A stretch of DNA of 64,000 nucleotides from Algoriphagus ratkowskyi (lineage in GTDB: Bacteria; Bacteroidota; Bacteroidia; Cytophagales; Cyclobacteriaceae). The notes under the pieces are model-generated. The model made no database searches. It saw nothing but the letters and a program-made list of their open reading frames with translations, and was not told where the DNA came from. The stretch spans positions 62,001 through 126,000 of the forward strand of contig NZ_MSSV01000002.1 in assembly GCF_002150505.1 (NCBI RefSeq), read 5' to 3'. Position 1 is the first letter of the stretch. Every line of letters starts with the position of its first letter. Shown here piece after piece: positions 26,618-35,092 of the stretch. The translations under genes and the position numbers were made by a program.

Positions 26618-29032
26618 TTAGTTTAAAATAGTTTGGAATAATACGCCCTCTGCTTGATCAGATTTCCTCAAATCAAAATTCAGATACTCGCCATTTGCCC
26701 ATTTATTAATGAAATTGCTATAATACTTACTTCCTGGATTGCCAGATTGTCCACCCGGATATATCCCAAATGCCTTTATTTCTTCCCCTAACTCTACTAC
26801 CATTCTCCAACTTGCACCAGCTCTATCGCTAGTGGCATTTAGCATTCCAGAACCTCCGCCTGTATATACATTATCTACAGAAAATGACTTGAACTGTGGA
26901 ACCAGGTGTTGTATTTTAGTCCTTTTGTAATTGGCCCAGGAAAAATCCCCTTCGTCTGCTTCCCACTTTGCCATATCCACGAGCATCTCTTTGAATCCTT
27001 GCTTCACATGAGTAGCAGCAGTTTCAATATCTGCAGTATTCTTTAGATTAAAAATAGAGTCAGTTGGCTCATTCTTCATGAAAAGTACAGTTTGATAATA
27101 GCTTGGCAGTACGACTGGGGCTATGTTATTTGTAAGATCGGTCCAGATATGTGCATAGGTTTTCTTCCACCAGATATAAAAAACTGTAGGAGCCTTTTGA
27201 TTAGGGTCAGCGTAAAAATCCCATTCGTTTAGTAGAGCAAGATACTTTTTGGCCACAGCGTCAGATTCTGAATCCTTACCCAGCAGCCCTAACATAATTG
27301 GCAATGCTTCAGCAGCATGGAGATAATAATCATCGAACTGTAAGCCCTGCATATCCTCAACGGTAATGTTACTCATTCCTTTAAGTTGGTTATTCAGGCG
27401 GCGATTTCTATAGAACTCAAAGCTATTATCGAATACATAATAAGGATAGGTCGAGTCGGTAGGATGTTGATTTGCCGAACTTACAAAACCACGAGAAGGA
27501 TTTAAAGTTCTAGCATTTTGGTCATTTGGAATATAGCCCTGCCATTCCATTCTAGGATCTGCACCATCCATAAAAAATTTTCCTTGACCTCTCCATTTCA
27601 GAGGGAATTTCCCCTGAATTCTCATCGCGATATCGCCGCTTTTGGACGCAAACACAAAGTTCTGCGCAGGGGCAGTATAGTTATTCAACGCTTCATTGTA
27701 ATCTTCATGATTTTTGGAAGCATTTAAAAGCAGAAAGGTCTTCTGCTCATTTGAGCCTTCATGGACATTCCATTTCAACGCAAAATTCACATCCTGACGA
27801 TTGGAATTAAAGGTTTTGTCATAGACTACAGGTCCATAATGTGTATAGACCACCGTGTCAAGAAACACTTTTTCTCCCTTCACTTTTATCTCCTCAATTC
27901 TGAATGTTGTCTGCTCCCACCTATCTCCATAGCGATAGGCTTTTCTAGTATTGTCCTGAAAAGTTATTTTATACCAATCTCGTGTATCTCTAGTGGCATT
28001 CGTAACACCCCAAGCGATATCTTCATTAAACCCTGAAATCACACCAAGTGCACCCGGTAAAGTCGCACCTTTGACAGAATGATCAGGTGTGGTCAATTGC
28101 ATCGAGTACCAAAGCGAAGGGAGATTCAAACTCAAATGTGGGTCATTGGCCAATATTGGGTTGCCACTTTTAGTTTTTGAGCCAGATACCGCCCAGTTGT
28201 TTGAGCCTGTACCATCTTCTGGCTGAGGCATAGGATCTATCAACAATAGATTATCTGGATACGAGATACTATCTGGACGAGTCACAGAAAGAGACTTGAA
28301 ACCCCACTTATGCCCAGATTCTATGATAGGATCGACACCTTGAGGATATTCGGGATATAGTTTGTCCAGCATCACCTCACCAAGAATCTTACGTAAATTT
28401 GAGTATTCCAAATCCCGATCACCGACCAACATATCTGTCATGTATTTCAACAATAGTATGGACTTGAAAGCCGACCAGTGTTCTGGCCTGTAATTCAATA
28501 TCTTATATTCTACTGGAAGCCTTGCATCAGATAGCTGGTCTATGTATTGATTCACTCCGTCTGCATAAGCTTCTAACAAAAGATAAGACTCCGGATCATT
28601 TTCTTTGATAAACTCCGCACCTTTTTCAGCTCCATAAGACAGACCTTTTCTACGAGTCATTCTATCTAGGTCCAAAGCCAAAGAACCTACAACCTCAGAA
28701 AGTCTCCCTCCCGCTGCCATGGTTTGGAATTCCATCTGCCAAAGTCTATGTTTTGCCGTGATGTATCCTTGAGCTCTGTATAAGTCAGCGTCGTTACTTG
28801 CAAAAACATGTGGAATAAGATTTTCATCATAAATCACTTTCACTTCAGCACTCAAATTACTAAGCTCTAATTCCTCCTCTGCCAATTCATCTTCAGAGAA
28901 TGTATTTTGCCAGAATCCATTATTTGGGTCAAGTAATGGAGCCAAAGGTGGAATCGCTCCAAAAGGTCTAGATACTGCTACAGCAAGGGCAATAGTCAAT
29001 GCAAAAGCGACAAAAAATCCTATGTACTTCAT
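26618..29032 (-). CDS. Penicillin acylase family protein
   Basis: An 804-residue Ntn-hydrolase precursor. It has an N-terminal hydrophobic signal or anchor (residues 4-22). The alpha-chain part has VIYDENLIPHVFASNDADLY and AQGYITAKHRLWQMEF. The predicted autoproteolysis site is before Ser277 in GTGSNNWAVSG. The beta-chain has NDPHLSLNLPSLWY, PGALGVISGFNEDIAWGVTN and a C-terminal GGQSGNPGSKYYSN, all canonical. Such enzymes hydrolyse amide bonds of penicillins, N-acyl-homoserine lactones or N-acyl amino acids in the periplasm. The substrate here cannot be told. It stands alone, with a terminator-like hairpin upstream belonging to the next gene. Confidence 0.92.
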   Translation of the reverse strand: MKYIGFFVAFALTIALAVAVSRPFGAIPPLAPLLDPNNGFWQNTFSEDELAEEELELSNLSAEVKVIYDENLIPHVFASNDADLYRAQGYITAKHRLWQMEFQTMAAGGRLSEVVGSLALDLDRMTRRKGLSYGAEKGAEFIKENDPESYLLLEAYADGVNQYIDQLSDARLPVEYKILNYRPEHWSAFKSILLLKYMTDMLVGDRDLEYSNLRKILGEVMLDKLYPEYPQGVDPIIESGHKWGFKSLSVTRPDSISYPDNLLLIDPMPQPEDGTGSNNWAVSGSKTKSGNPILANDPHLSLNLPSLWYSMQLTTPDHSVKGATLPGALGVISGFNEDIAWGVTNATRDTRDWYKITFQDNTRKAYRYGDRWEQTTFRIEEIKVKGEKVFLDTVVYTHYGPVVYDKTFNSNRQDVNFALKWNVHEGSNEQKTFLLLNASKNHEDYNEALNNYTAPAQNFVFASKSGDIAMRIQGKFPLKWRGQGKFFMDGADPRMEWQGYIPNDQNARTLNPSRGFVSSANQHPTDSTYPYYVFDNSFEFYRNRRLNNQLKGMSNITVEDMQGLQFDDYYLHAAEALPIMLGLLGKDSESDAVAKKYLALLNEWDFYADPNQKAPTVFYIWWKKTYAHIWTDLTNNIAPVVLPSYYQTVLFMKNEPTDSIFNLKNTADIETAATHVKQGFKEMLVDMAKWEADEGDFSWANYKRTKIQHLVPQFKSFSVDNVYTGGGSGMLNATSDRAGASWRMVVELGEEIKAFGIYPGGQSGNPGSKYYSNFINKWANGEYLNFDLRKSDQAEGVLFQTILN

Positions 29033-29114
29033 TGAATCGATTTTAGGTAAGGTGACGAATTTAGCCCAATCTGGTAACTATTAAGCATTTCAAGTAATTC
29101 TATTTGATCGAAGT

Positions 29115-29151
29115 CAAAAAAAAGCCCTCAAAACGCATTTTTGAGGGCTTT
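29115..29151 (-). terminator. Intrinsic terminator after the DUF2911 gene
   Basis: A 13-bp perfect stem (29121-29133 with 29139-29151), a 5-base loop and a T-run on the minus strand. It ends transcription of the leftward gene 29171-29746 before the penicillin-acylase gene. Confidence 0.85.
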
Positions 29152-29170
29152 AAAAGAATTATATAAGTAA

Positions 29171-29746
29171 CTATTTAATGCTGATTGGTAGCTTTAGTTT
29201 TTCCCAACGAATGATTATTCCAGGATTTTCTACTTCCATTGATAGTGATTCTTGACTAGTATCTCCCCAAACTGGAGTTACTTCTACGCGAAGCACATCA
29301 TTTTTTTCGTCATACTGAAAATGCCCATGTTCCAATTCCCAATCAGAATTAAAAATCACTGTCCATGGTCCGGACTCCTTAGGAATTGTGAACAACGAGT
29401 ACTTGCCAGCTGAAAGTTTTTTTCCTTCCACAGTTACATCTTCGGCTAGTTCTACAAAAGAAGCCTCATTAGCACCCGTTCTCCATACTACATTATAAGG
29501 CACTAAATCACCCCATAATTCACGCTCTTTCACAGCAGGAGAACCATATTGAACTTTAATTGTCTTGCCAGCAACTTTACCTTGCTTGACCATTAATGGA
29601 CTTGGTCTGGACTCTGTAGTTTCAGCTGCTTCTTTGGTCTCAGAAGCCACTTCAGATTCAGCTGATTCAGAACCTTTTGGTTCCGTACAGGAAGCTAAAA
29701 CTAGCGCTATCATTGCAGTCGATACTATCGCTTGGTACTTTTTCAT
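29171..29746 (-). CDS. DUF2911 lipoprotein
   Basis: A 191-residue protein with a lipoprotein signal peptide (lipobox LVLASC, Cys20). A low-complexity Glu/Ser/Thr linker (about 22-48) and a DUF2911 domain follow. Domain marks are QGKVAGKTIKVQYGSPAVK, RELWGDLVPYNVVWRTGANE and LSAGKYSLFTIP. DUF2911 proteins are common surface or periplasmic proteins of Bacteroidota, with no established biochemical function. An intrinsic terminator follows directly. A possible 59-residue frame lies 32 bases upstream on the same strand. Confidence 0.88.
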   Translation of the reverse strand: MKKYQAIVSTAMIALVLASCTEPKGSESAESEVASETKEAAETTESRPSPLMVKQGKVAGKTIKVQYGSPAVKERELWGDLVPYNVVWRTGANEASFVELAEDVTVEGKKLSAGKYSLFTIPKESGPWTVIFNSDWELEHGHFQYDEKNDVLRVEVTPVWGDTSQESLSMEVENPGIIIRWEKLKLPISIK

Positions 29747-29778
29747 ATTGGGTAATTTTCTATCGAAATAACTAATAT

Positions 29779-29958
29779 TTAGTAAATGAGCAAAATTATA
29801 GCCTCTATTTCATCATTTGTACTCCAATCATTTGCTTCAGAAGCAAAAATTCTACCTTTACGAATCAGCTTGAATGAATTCTGGGGATGGATAATCAATT
29901 GGATCAAAGATTGCTCAGGAGCTAATACGCTAAACACCAAAATAGGATCATGATACAT
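29779..29958 (-). CDS. Possible small protein of 59 residues
   Basis: The frame starts with ATG and has a balanced, protein-like composition: MYHDPILVFSVLAPEQ, then LIQLIIHPQNSFKLIRKGR, then FASEANDWSTNDEIEAIILL. It reads better than the 55-codon frame on the opposite strand over the same DNA. It lies 32 bases upstream of the DUF2911 gene in the same direction, and its start faces the divergent gene at 29991 with only 32 bases between. I do not recognise a family. It is too short to be sure of and could be chance. Confidence 0.35.
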   Translation of the reverse strand: MYHDPILVFSVLAPEQSLIQLIIHPQNSFKLIRKGRIFASEANDWSTNDEIEAIILLIY

Positions 29959-29990
29959 TGCACAATATATTACGGCATCAATTTTATTTC

Positions 29991-31034
29991 ATGAAGATCA
30001 TTATTTGGCTCATTTTTGCCCTTACCCTTGTGTTGTTTGCCAGTGTTTACATCTCACCAGAGTATTTTCGATACGTAGGACTTTTGCCGTTTTTTATCCC
30101 TGTGATTTTACTTGTAAATCTTTTTCTACTAGTAATATTAATTCTTTCTTGGCGAAAAATAGCCTTCTTACCTCTATTAGCCTTGCTAATAGGGTATAAG
30201 TTTTTCATTGCTACATTCCAGATTCACCCCAAACACGAAGCTTCAGAAGGGCTTAAGGTACTCTCCTATAATGCGCATATGTTCTTTGACAATCCAAAAA
30301 GTGAGACTACACCTGAATCAAATGTACTTTCTTGGCTACAAGATCAGCCGGCAGATGTGAAAGTATTTCAGGAGTTTTATCAGGATAACACTACCCCCTC
30401 TCGAGATGCATTGAAAATTCTCGGCAAGAATTCAAACTATAAAGTCTCATATCACATTACTGATGGCAATTCTAAGAAAAGGTCCAACGGACTGGCCATT
30501 TTTTCCAAGTACCCAATTATCAATGATGGAAAGGTATTTGATGCGCAAGGAACAAATGGTGCAATTTTCGCAGACATTTTAGTAAAAAATGACACTATCA
30601 GAATTTACAATGCTCACCTAGAGTCAATGCGCATTGATTCTGATGCTCTAGAAAATCTAGAAGGTGTTAAAGAAAATTATAGACAAACCTTGGGGAAATT
30701 GCAAAGAGGAAGTTTGGCTAGAAGCAAACAACTCAAAGTGCTTTTGGAGCATATGAAAAATAGTCCTCATGCATTAATTCTACTCGGTGATTTGAATGAA
30801 ATACCTTACTCGTACACCTATTTCAAATTAGGTGAAGATTATGAAAATGCATTTGAAAATGCTGGAAGAGGCTTCGGATTCACGTATAATCGTATCTTGT
30901 TTTTTCTGAGAATTGACCATATTTTCTCAAGCAAAAAGCTCAAAGCAATAGAATTTAAAACACATACTGAAGTAGACTACTCAGATCATTATCCTATATC
31001 GGCTACTTTTGCATGGGACAGTTTTGGCCAATAG
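29991..31034 (+). CDS. Endonuclease/exonuclease/phosphatase-family protein with membrane anchor
   Basis: A 347-residue protein. I use the ATG giving MKIIIWLIFALTLVLF; an upstream TTG adds 11 unlikely residues. Two or three N-terminal transmembrane segments (to about residue 75) precede an EEP-family catalytic domain. Visible motifs are VLSYNAHMFF, GLAIFSKYPI, the metal-binding LLGDLNEIPYSYTY, DHIFSS and SDHYPI with the catalytic His. Related proteins are membrane-anchored phosphodiesterases or nucleases, acting probably on the periplasmic side. The substrate is unknown. It converges with the leftward RND gene, 8 bases apart. Confidence 0.88.
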   Translation: MKIIIWLIFALTLVLFASVYISPEYFRYVGLLPFFIPVILLVNLFLLVILILSWRKIAFLPLLALLIGYKFFIATFQIHPKHEASEGLKVLSYNAHMFFDNPKSETTPESNVLSWLQDQPADVKVFQEFYQDNTTPSRDALKILGKNSNYKVSYHITDGNSKKRSNGLAIFSKYPIINDGKVFDAQGTNGAIFADILVKNDTIRIYNAHLESMRIDSDALENLEGVKENYRQTLGKLQRGSLARSKQLKVLLEHMKNSPHALILLGDLNEIPYSYTYFKLGEDYENAFENAGRGFGFTYNRILFFLRIDHIFSSKKLKAIEFKTHTEVDYSDHYPISATFAWDSFGQ

Positions 31035-31042
31035 CAGGGAAT

Positions 31043-33298
31043 TTATGCATGCTTAAATTTATTCTCCCACATTTTTTTCAATGGTAAAAGCAAGAGTGGC
31101 AACAACATTAAATCTGCTAACAAGGCAAAAATCATAGAAGCAGAAATCAGTAAACCTGTGAAATGTGTTACGCCAAATTGGCTGAAAATTAATAGACTGA
31201 ATCCTGCAGTTAGAATCACTGTCGTCAAAACTATCGCTTTTCCAGTTTCCAAAAACGTGCGTTTTAGTGCGTAAATCAAGTTCTTGCCTAAACTCAATTC
31301 CTGCTTAAGCCTACTCATAAAGTGTATGCTATCATCGACAGCTATACCAAATGCAACTGTAAACAGAATTGCAGTAGTCAGCTTAAATTCTATACCCAAA
31401 AGATACATCAAGCCCAACAACCAAATTAGTGGGATGAAATTGGGAATTAGAAGCAAAAAAGAGATTCTCCAGGATCGGAATAAAAAGCCAACAATAATCC
31501 CTACCAACAAAAAAGCTACTCCTAAGCCCTTAGCCATTTGAAGAGTAACGGATCTATGTCCTTTATCTATCAAATGCGCTGTACCTGTCCAGCGTAGGTA
31601 AATCAAATCAGAATCAATTTCCTCTCTTACAAATTGATTTAATTCATCACGAAGTTCTGTCATCTTCAGGGAGCCAAGATCTGGGGTCCTGGCACTAATT
31701 CTACCTGATTTTCTATTCTTTGAGATCACCTTCGAGTCACTTTTCTCTAAGGCCACTTCCAGCCATTGATTCATCCGTTGTCGCTGTCCTCGTGAAGGCA
31801 TGGTGAATGCTTTCGGGTCGCCTTGATTCTGTGCTTGATTGATTGATTTCACTAGAGTAAGCGGTGAAATAATCTGCCCTTCTCCGAATAACTCTAGGAT
31901 TTTATTTTCTACTTTTTCCAGTTCTTGCAATACTTCATAATCGAGTAAAGAAGTAGCGCCATTTCCTACAGCTACGTAAATCTCTAAGGGATTTGAACCT
32001 CCATATTGTGTATTGAAATATTCGAAATCCTGCTGTATCGGGTGGTTCAATGGCAAATTATCTAAAAGATACCCATTGATTTTCAATGTGGAACCCAAGG
32101 CAATACAAGCCAACGTTATCCCCAAAAATGAAAACTTAATCCATTTTTTATGCTTGAGTTGCCATGAGAAAATGAAAAGTAACACACTAGGCCTTTCTAA
32201 TTTATCGGTGACACGGGAGATCGTAATAGGAAACAGGTATAATAATCCTGGCGCAACAAGTATCAATGCACCAAACATGATTAAGACGCCTAAGCCAGTG
32301 CTCCAACCGAAATCCTGCAAAGCTGGAATACTTGTAAAATAGAGTGAGATAAATCCCAGGGAAGTAGTAAGAATCGTCAACCAAACTGGCACAATTAATT
32401 CATTGAACACTTCTCGAATCGCCTGTTCCTTGACCGTCCCCTCCTTTAGTTTCTTGATCAGATGTGTAAAAAAATGTATCAAGGCACTTAAGCCTACAAT
32501 CATAAAAATGGTAGGCTGCATCACTGACATTACATCTAGTGGCTTGCCCATGAAAATCAACAAACCAAAAGCCCATGCAACACCTATAATCAAAACTATA
32601 AGCGGAATAAGTACACCCCAGACTGATCTGAAAATCAATACCAGCAAAATCAACATTAGAACAATTGAGCATCCGAAAAACAGCCCAAATTCATCTTGCA
32701 TTAGCTGTACAAAATCTCCCTGAGTTTGAATTTTCCCAGCTATCGCCTTTGGCTGAATTCCTTGCTCCTTGAAAACAGCTTTGATAGCAGCATAAAGAAT
32801 ATCTCCATCAGTTTTGGATATATTTTGTGCATTTCTGACATAAATCAAAATTGATTTCCCGTCCTTCGAAATCAATCCAGAGCGATATTGTTCTAGATTT
32901 TTCGAAGTCTTGTCCAAGGATTTTTCATCATTCCAATCAAGTACCTTTCTATTTCTCAATCCGAAAACCCCAATGATCGGTTGCTCCAAATTCAGAATAG
33001 AAATTACGGTATCAATCTTATCCAATTGTTGAATTGCTTCTTGAATCCGCATTGACCTATTTAAAAAATCAGGTCTGAAAAGTTCTCCATCTGGATTATC
33101 CAAGGCCAGAAGTAGGTAATCATTATCATTTTCAAACTGCTTTTTGAAATTTTGATAAAAATCTAAATCCTCATCATCCTGTGGAAAAAACGTCTCGAAA
33201 TCGTAATTAAACTGAGGTATAGGTTGAAAAACGACTAGCGAAAAACTGAGAGCAAACGCAAAAAAGAGTAGAAGATAAGCAGGTGTTTTGCTAAACAT
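31043..33298 (-). CDS. RND/MMPL-superfamily transporter
   Basis: A 751-residue protein with the two-fold RND layout: a first transmembrane helix (about 5-22), a periplasmic domain (to about 190) and a block of five or six helices (about 200-355). A second half repeats the arrangement. Typical segments are MSVMQPTIFMIVGLSALIHF in the first half and FTVAFGIAVDDSIHFMSRL in the second; both helix-4 positions where RND proteins carry proton-relay acids can be seen only in the second (DD). Bacteroidota members export lipids or hydrophobic compounds, but the substrate here is unknown. No membrane-fusion or TolC-like partner is adjacent. Confidence 0.85.
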   Translation of the reverse strand: MFSKTPAYLLLFFAFALSFSLVVFQPIPQFNYDFETFFPQDDEDLDFYQNFKKQFENDNDYLLLALDNPDGELFRPDFLNRSMRIQEAIQQLDKIDTVISILNLEQPIIGVFGLRNRKVLDWNDEKSLDKTSKNLEQYRSGLISKDGKSILIYVRNAQNISKTDGDILYAAIKAVFKEQGIQPKAIAGKIQTQGDFVQLMQDEFGLFFGCSIVLMLILLVLIFRSVWGVLIPLIVLIIGVAWAFGLLIFMGKPLDVMSVMQPTIFMIVGLSALIHFFTHLIKKLKEGTVKEQAIREVFNELIVPVWLTILTTSLGFISLYFTSIPALQDFGWSTGLGVLIMFGALILVAPGLLYLFPITISRVTDKLERPSVLLFIFSWQLKHKKWIKFSFLGITLACIALGSTLKINGYLLDNLPLNHPIQQDFEYFNTQYGGSNPLEIYVAVGNGATSLLDYEVLQELEKVENKILELFGEGQIISPLTLVKSINQAQNQGDPKAFTMPSRGQRQRMNQWLEVALEKSDSKVISKNRKSGRISARTPDLGSLKMTELRDELNQFVREEIDSDLIYLRWTGTAHLIDKGHRSVTLQMAKGLGVAFLLVGIIVGFLFRSWRISFLLLIPNFIPLIWLLGLMYLLGIEFKLTTAILFTVAFGIAVDDSIHFMSRLKQELSLGKNLIYALKRTFLETGKAIVLTTVILTAGFSLLIFSQFGVTHFTGLLISASMIFALLADLMLLPLLLLPLKKMWENKFKHA

Positions 33299-33433
33299 TT
33301 GATGGATCAGGTGGATTTAATCTAGAATCAATTTTTCAAGTATAACAAGAATGAAGCTCCTTTGTGTTAAATGAATTCCATTTATTCTTTGAACTCGTTA
33401 ACTTGCCGAAACTTGAAAATCAACTAATATAAG

Positions 33434-34228
33434 ATGAAGCAATATCACGAATTGATGCGCAAAATCCTCGATGAAGGAGCTGTGAAAGGAGATAGAACAG
33501 GCACTGGAACAAGAAGCATTTTCGGGCATCAGATGCGGTTTGATTTATCAAAGGGTTTTCCAGTAGTCACTACCAAGAAACTTCATCTTCGTTCTATTAT
33601 TATTGAGTTGCTTTGGTTCCTCAAAGGAGATTCTAACATCAAATACCTCAATGATAACAAGGTGTCAATTTGGAATGAATGGGCAGATGAGAATGGCGAT
33701 CTGGGTCCAGTCTATGGCTATCAGTGGAGACATTGGCCCGATGGAAAAGGCGGAGAAATCGATCAAATCAAGAATCTTATACACCAAATCAAAACTAAAC
33801 CGGATAGCCGTAGGCATATAGTCAGTGCTTGGAACGTAGCAGACGTGGACAACATGGCCTTACCTCCATGTCACACCATCTTTCAGTTTTATGTGGCTGA
33901 TGGCAAGTTAAGTTGCCAGCTATATCAGCGAAGCGCCGATGTTTTTCTTGGCGTTCCTTTTAATATCGCTTCCTACGCTTTGTTTACGATGATGGTCGCC
34001 CAGGTCTGCGGATTAGAAGCCGGTGATTTCGTTCATACATTTGGCGATGCACATTTGTATTCCAACCACTTAGAGCAAGCCAAATTGCAACTGAGTCGTG
34101 AGATTAAAGAGCTGCCTACTATGAAAATCAATCCTGAAGTGATGGATATTTTTGAATTTAAGTATGAAGACTTTAAATTTTTGAATTATGATCCGCATCC
34201 ACATATTAAGGCTGCAGTGGCAGTTTAA
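33434..34228 (+). CDS. thyA: Thymidylate synthase
   Basis: A 264-residue enzyme, exactly the usual bacterial length. It has [18 protein letters not shown] (21-38), the catalytic Cys146 in [13 protein letters not shown], the phosphate-binding [20 protein letters not shown] (split) and DAHLYSNH. It methylates dUMP to dTMP with methylene-tetrahydrofolate in the cytoplasm. It is transcribed away from the RND gene, with 135 bases of divergent promoter region. A dihydrofolate reductase gene, often its neighbour, is not present here. The assignment is secure. Confidence 0.97.
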   Translation: MKQYHELMRKILDEGAVKGDRTGTGTRSIFGHQMRFDLSKGFPVVTTKKLHLRSIIIELLWFLKGDSNIKYLNDNKVSIWNEWADENGDLGPVYGYQWRHWPDGKGGEIDQIKNLIHQIKTKPDSRRHIVSAWNVADVDNMALPPCHTIFQFYVADGKLSCQLYQRSADVFLGVPFNIASYALFTMMVAQVCGLEAGDFVHTFGDAHLYSNHLEQAKLQLSREIKELPTMKINPEVMDIFEFKYEDFKFLNYDPHPHIKAAVAV

Positions 34229-34330
34229 TCTTATTAGAATCAGCTACTAAAAAAAAAATCATCATAAGTTATTGATAAAGAACAATTAGTTATACTTTAC
34301 GTACTGTCTATCATACTTACGTAATCCTAT

Positions 34331-35029
34331 ATGAAACTAAACTATTTAAGTGTTTCGCTTTTAGCTATAATACTAGCTGGATGTTCATCGGATGATGAAA
34401 ATCCCGTAATTAAAGCCGATTTTGAAGTATTATCAGACAGAACTTTCGCGTTTGTTCCAGTACAATTCGAAGCTGTTCCTAATAGTGCCTATGCTTATTT
34501 CTGGGATTTCGGCAATGGGAAATCTTCGAATGAGAAAACAGTTTATCCAATCTATGAAGAACCAGGCACCTACACTGTAAGTTTAACTACTACCTCGCTC
34601 AATAAAGTAAAAAATACGGTGAGCAAGGAGATAAAAATTGGAGCTTACTTCATTACAAAAATTACTGCATTACCATATGAAGGATATGCAAATGAAAATC
34701 TAAGCTTTATAATAGAGCAGAAAAAAGAAGTGGGGAACGTTTCTCTCGAGCAACACAATATATCTTCTGAAGAAATTTCTACGGGTAATCCTTTTCAGAT
34801 TCCCACTTCAAAAATATACTTTAGTGGTGCTAATTTCGATTTAGGTTTTCCGATTTTTAGAATTTTTGAATCAAACAATCCTAATGAAATTCTCAATTCT
34901 TATAACCTAGGTAGTGTAATAAAATTGGAGTTGAACGAGGATAAAACTTTTGGTAAAGGATTTCAAGAATTGGGATTTCGATCTCCTTATAATTTTGAAT
35001 TTGAATTCATTTATGATTACGTAGATTAA
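34331..35029 (+). CDS. PKD-domain lipoprotein
   Basis: A 232-residue protein with a lipoprotein signal (AIILAGC, Cys18, followed by SSDDEN). One PKD domain follows at about residues 28-105, with the marks YFWDFGNGKSSNEKTVYPIY and PGTYTVSLTT. The remaining 125 residues show no family I can name. PKD domains mediate binding to proteins or polysaccharides on the cell surface. The SDDEN after the Cys resembles surface-export signals of Bacteroidota lipoproteins, so surface exposure is likely. A strong bidirectional terminator separates it from the convergent peptidase gene. Confidence 0.82.
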   Translation: MKLNYLSVSLLAIILAGCSSDDENPVIKADFEVLSDRTFAFVPVQFEAVPNSAYAYFWDFGNGKSSNEKTVYPIYEEPGTYTVSLTTTSLNKVKNTVSKEIKIGAYFITKITALPYEGYANENLSFIIEQKKEVGNVSLEQHNISSEEISTGNPFQIPTSKIYFSGANFDLGFPIFRIFESNNPNEILNSYNLGSVIKLELNEDKTFGKGFQELGFRSPYNFEFEFIYDYVD

Positions 35030-35044
35030 TGTTTTAAACAACAT

Positions 35045-35084
35045 AGAAAAGCCTTGAATCGAAAGATTCAGGGCTTTTCTATTT
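35045..35084. terminator. Bidirectional intrinsic terminator
   Basis: A 16-bp stem with one G-T pair (35045-35060 with 35065-35080) and GAAA loop. A T-rich tail lies on both strands. It serves the convergent PKD lipoprotein and S9 peptidase genes. Confidence 0.88.
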
Positions 35085-35092
35085 TAAATTAT

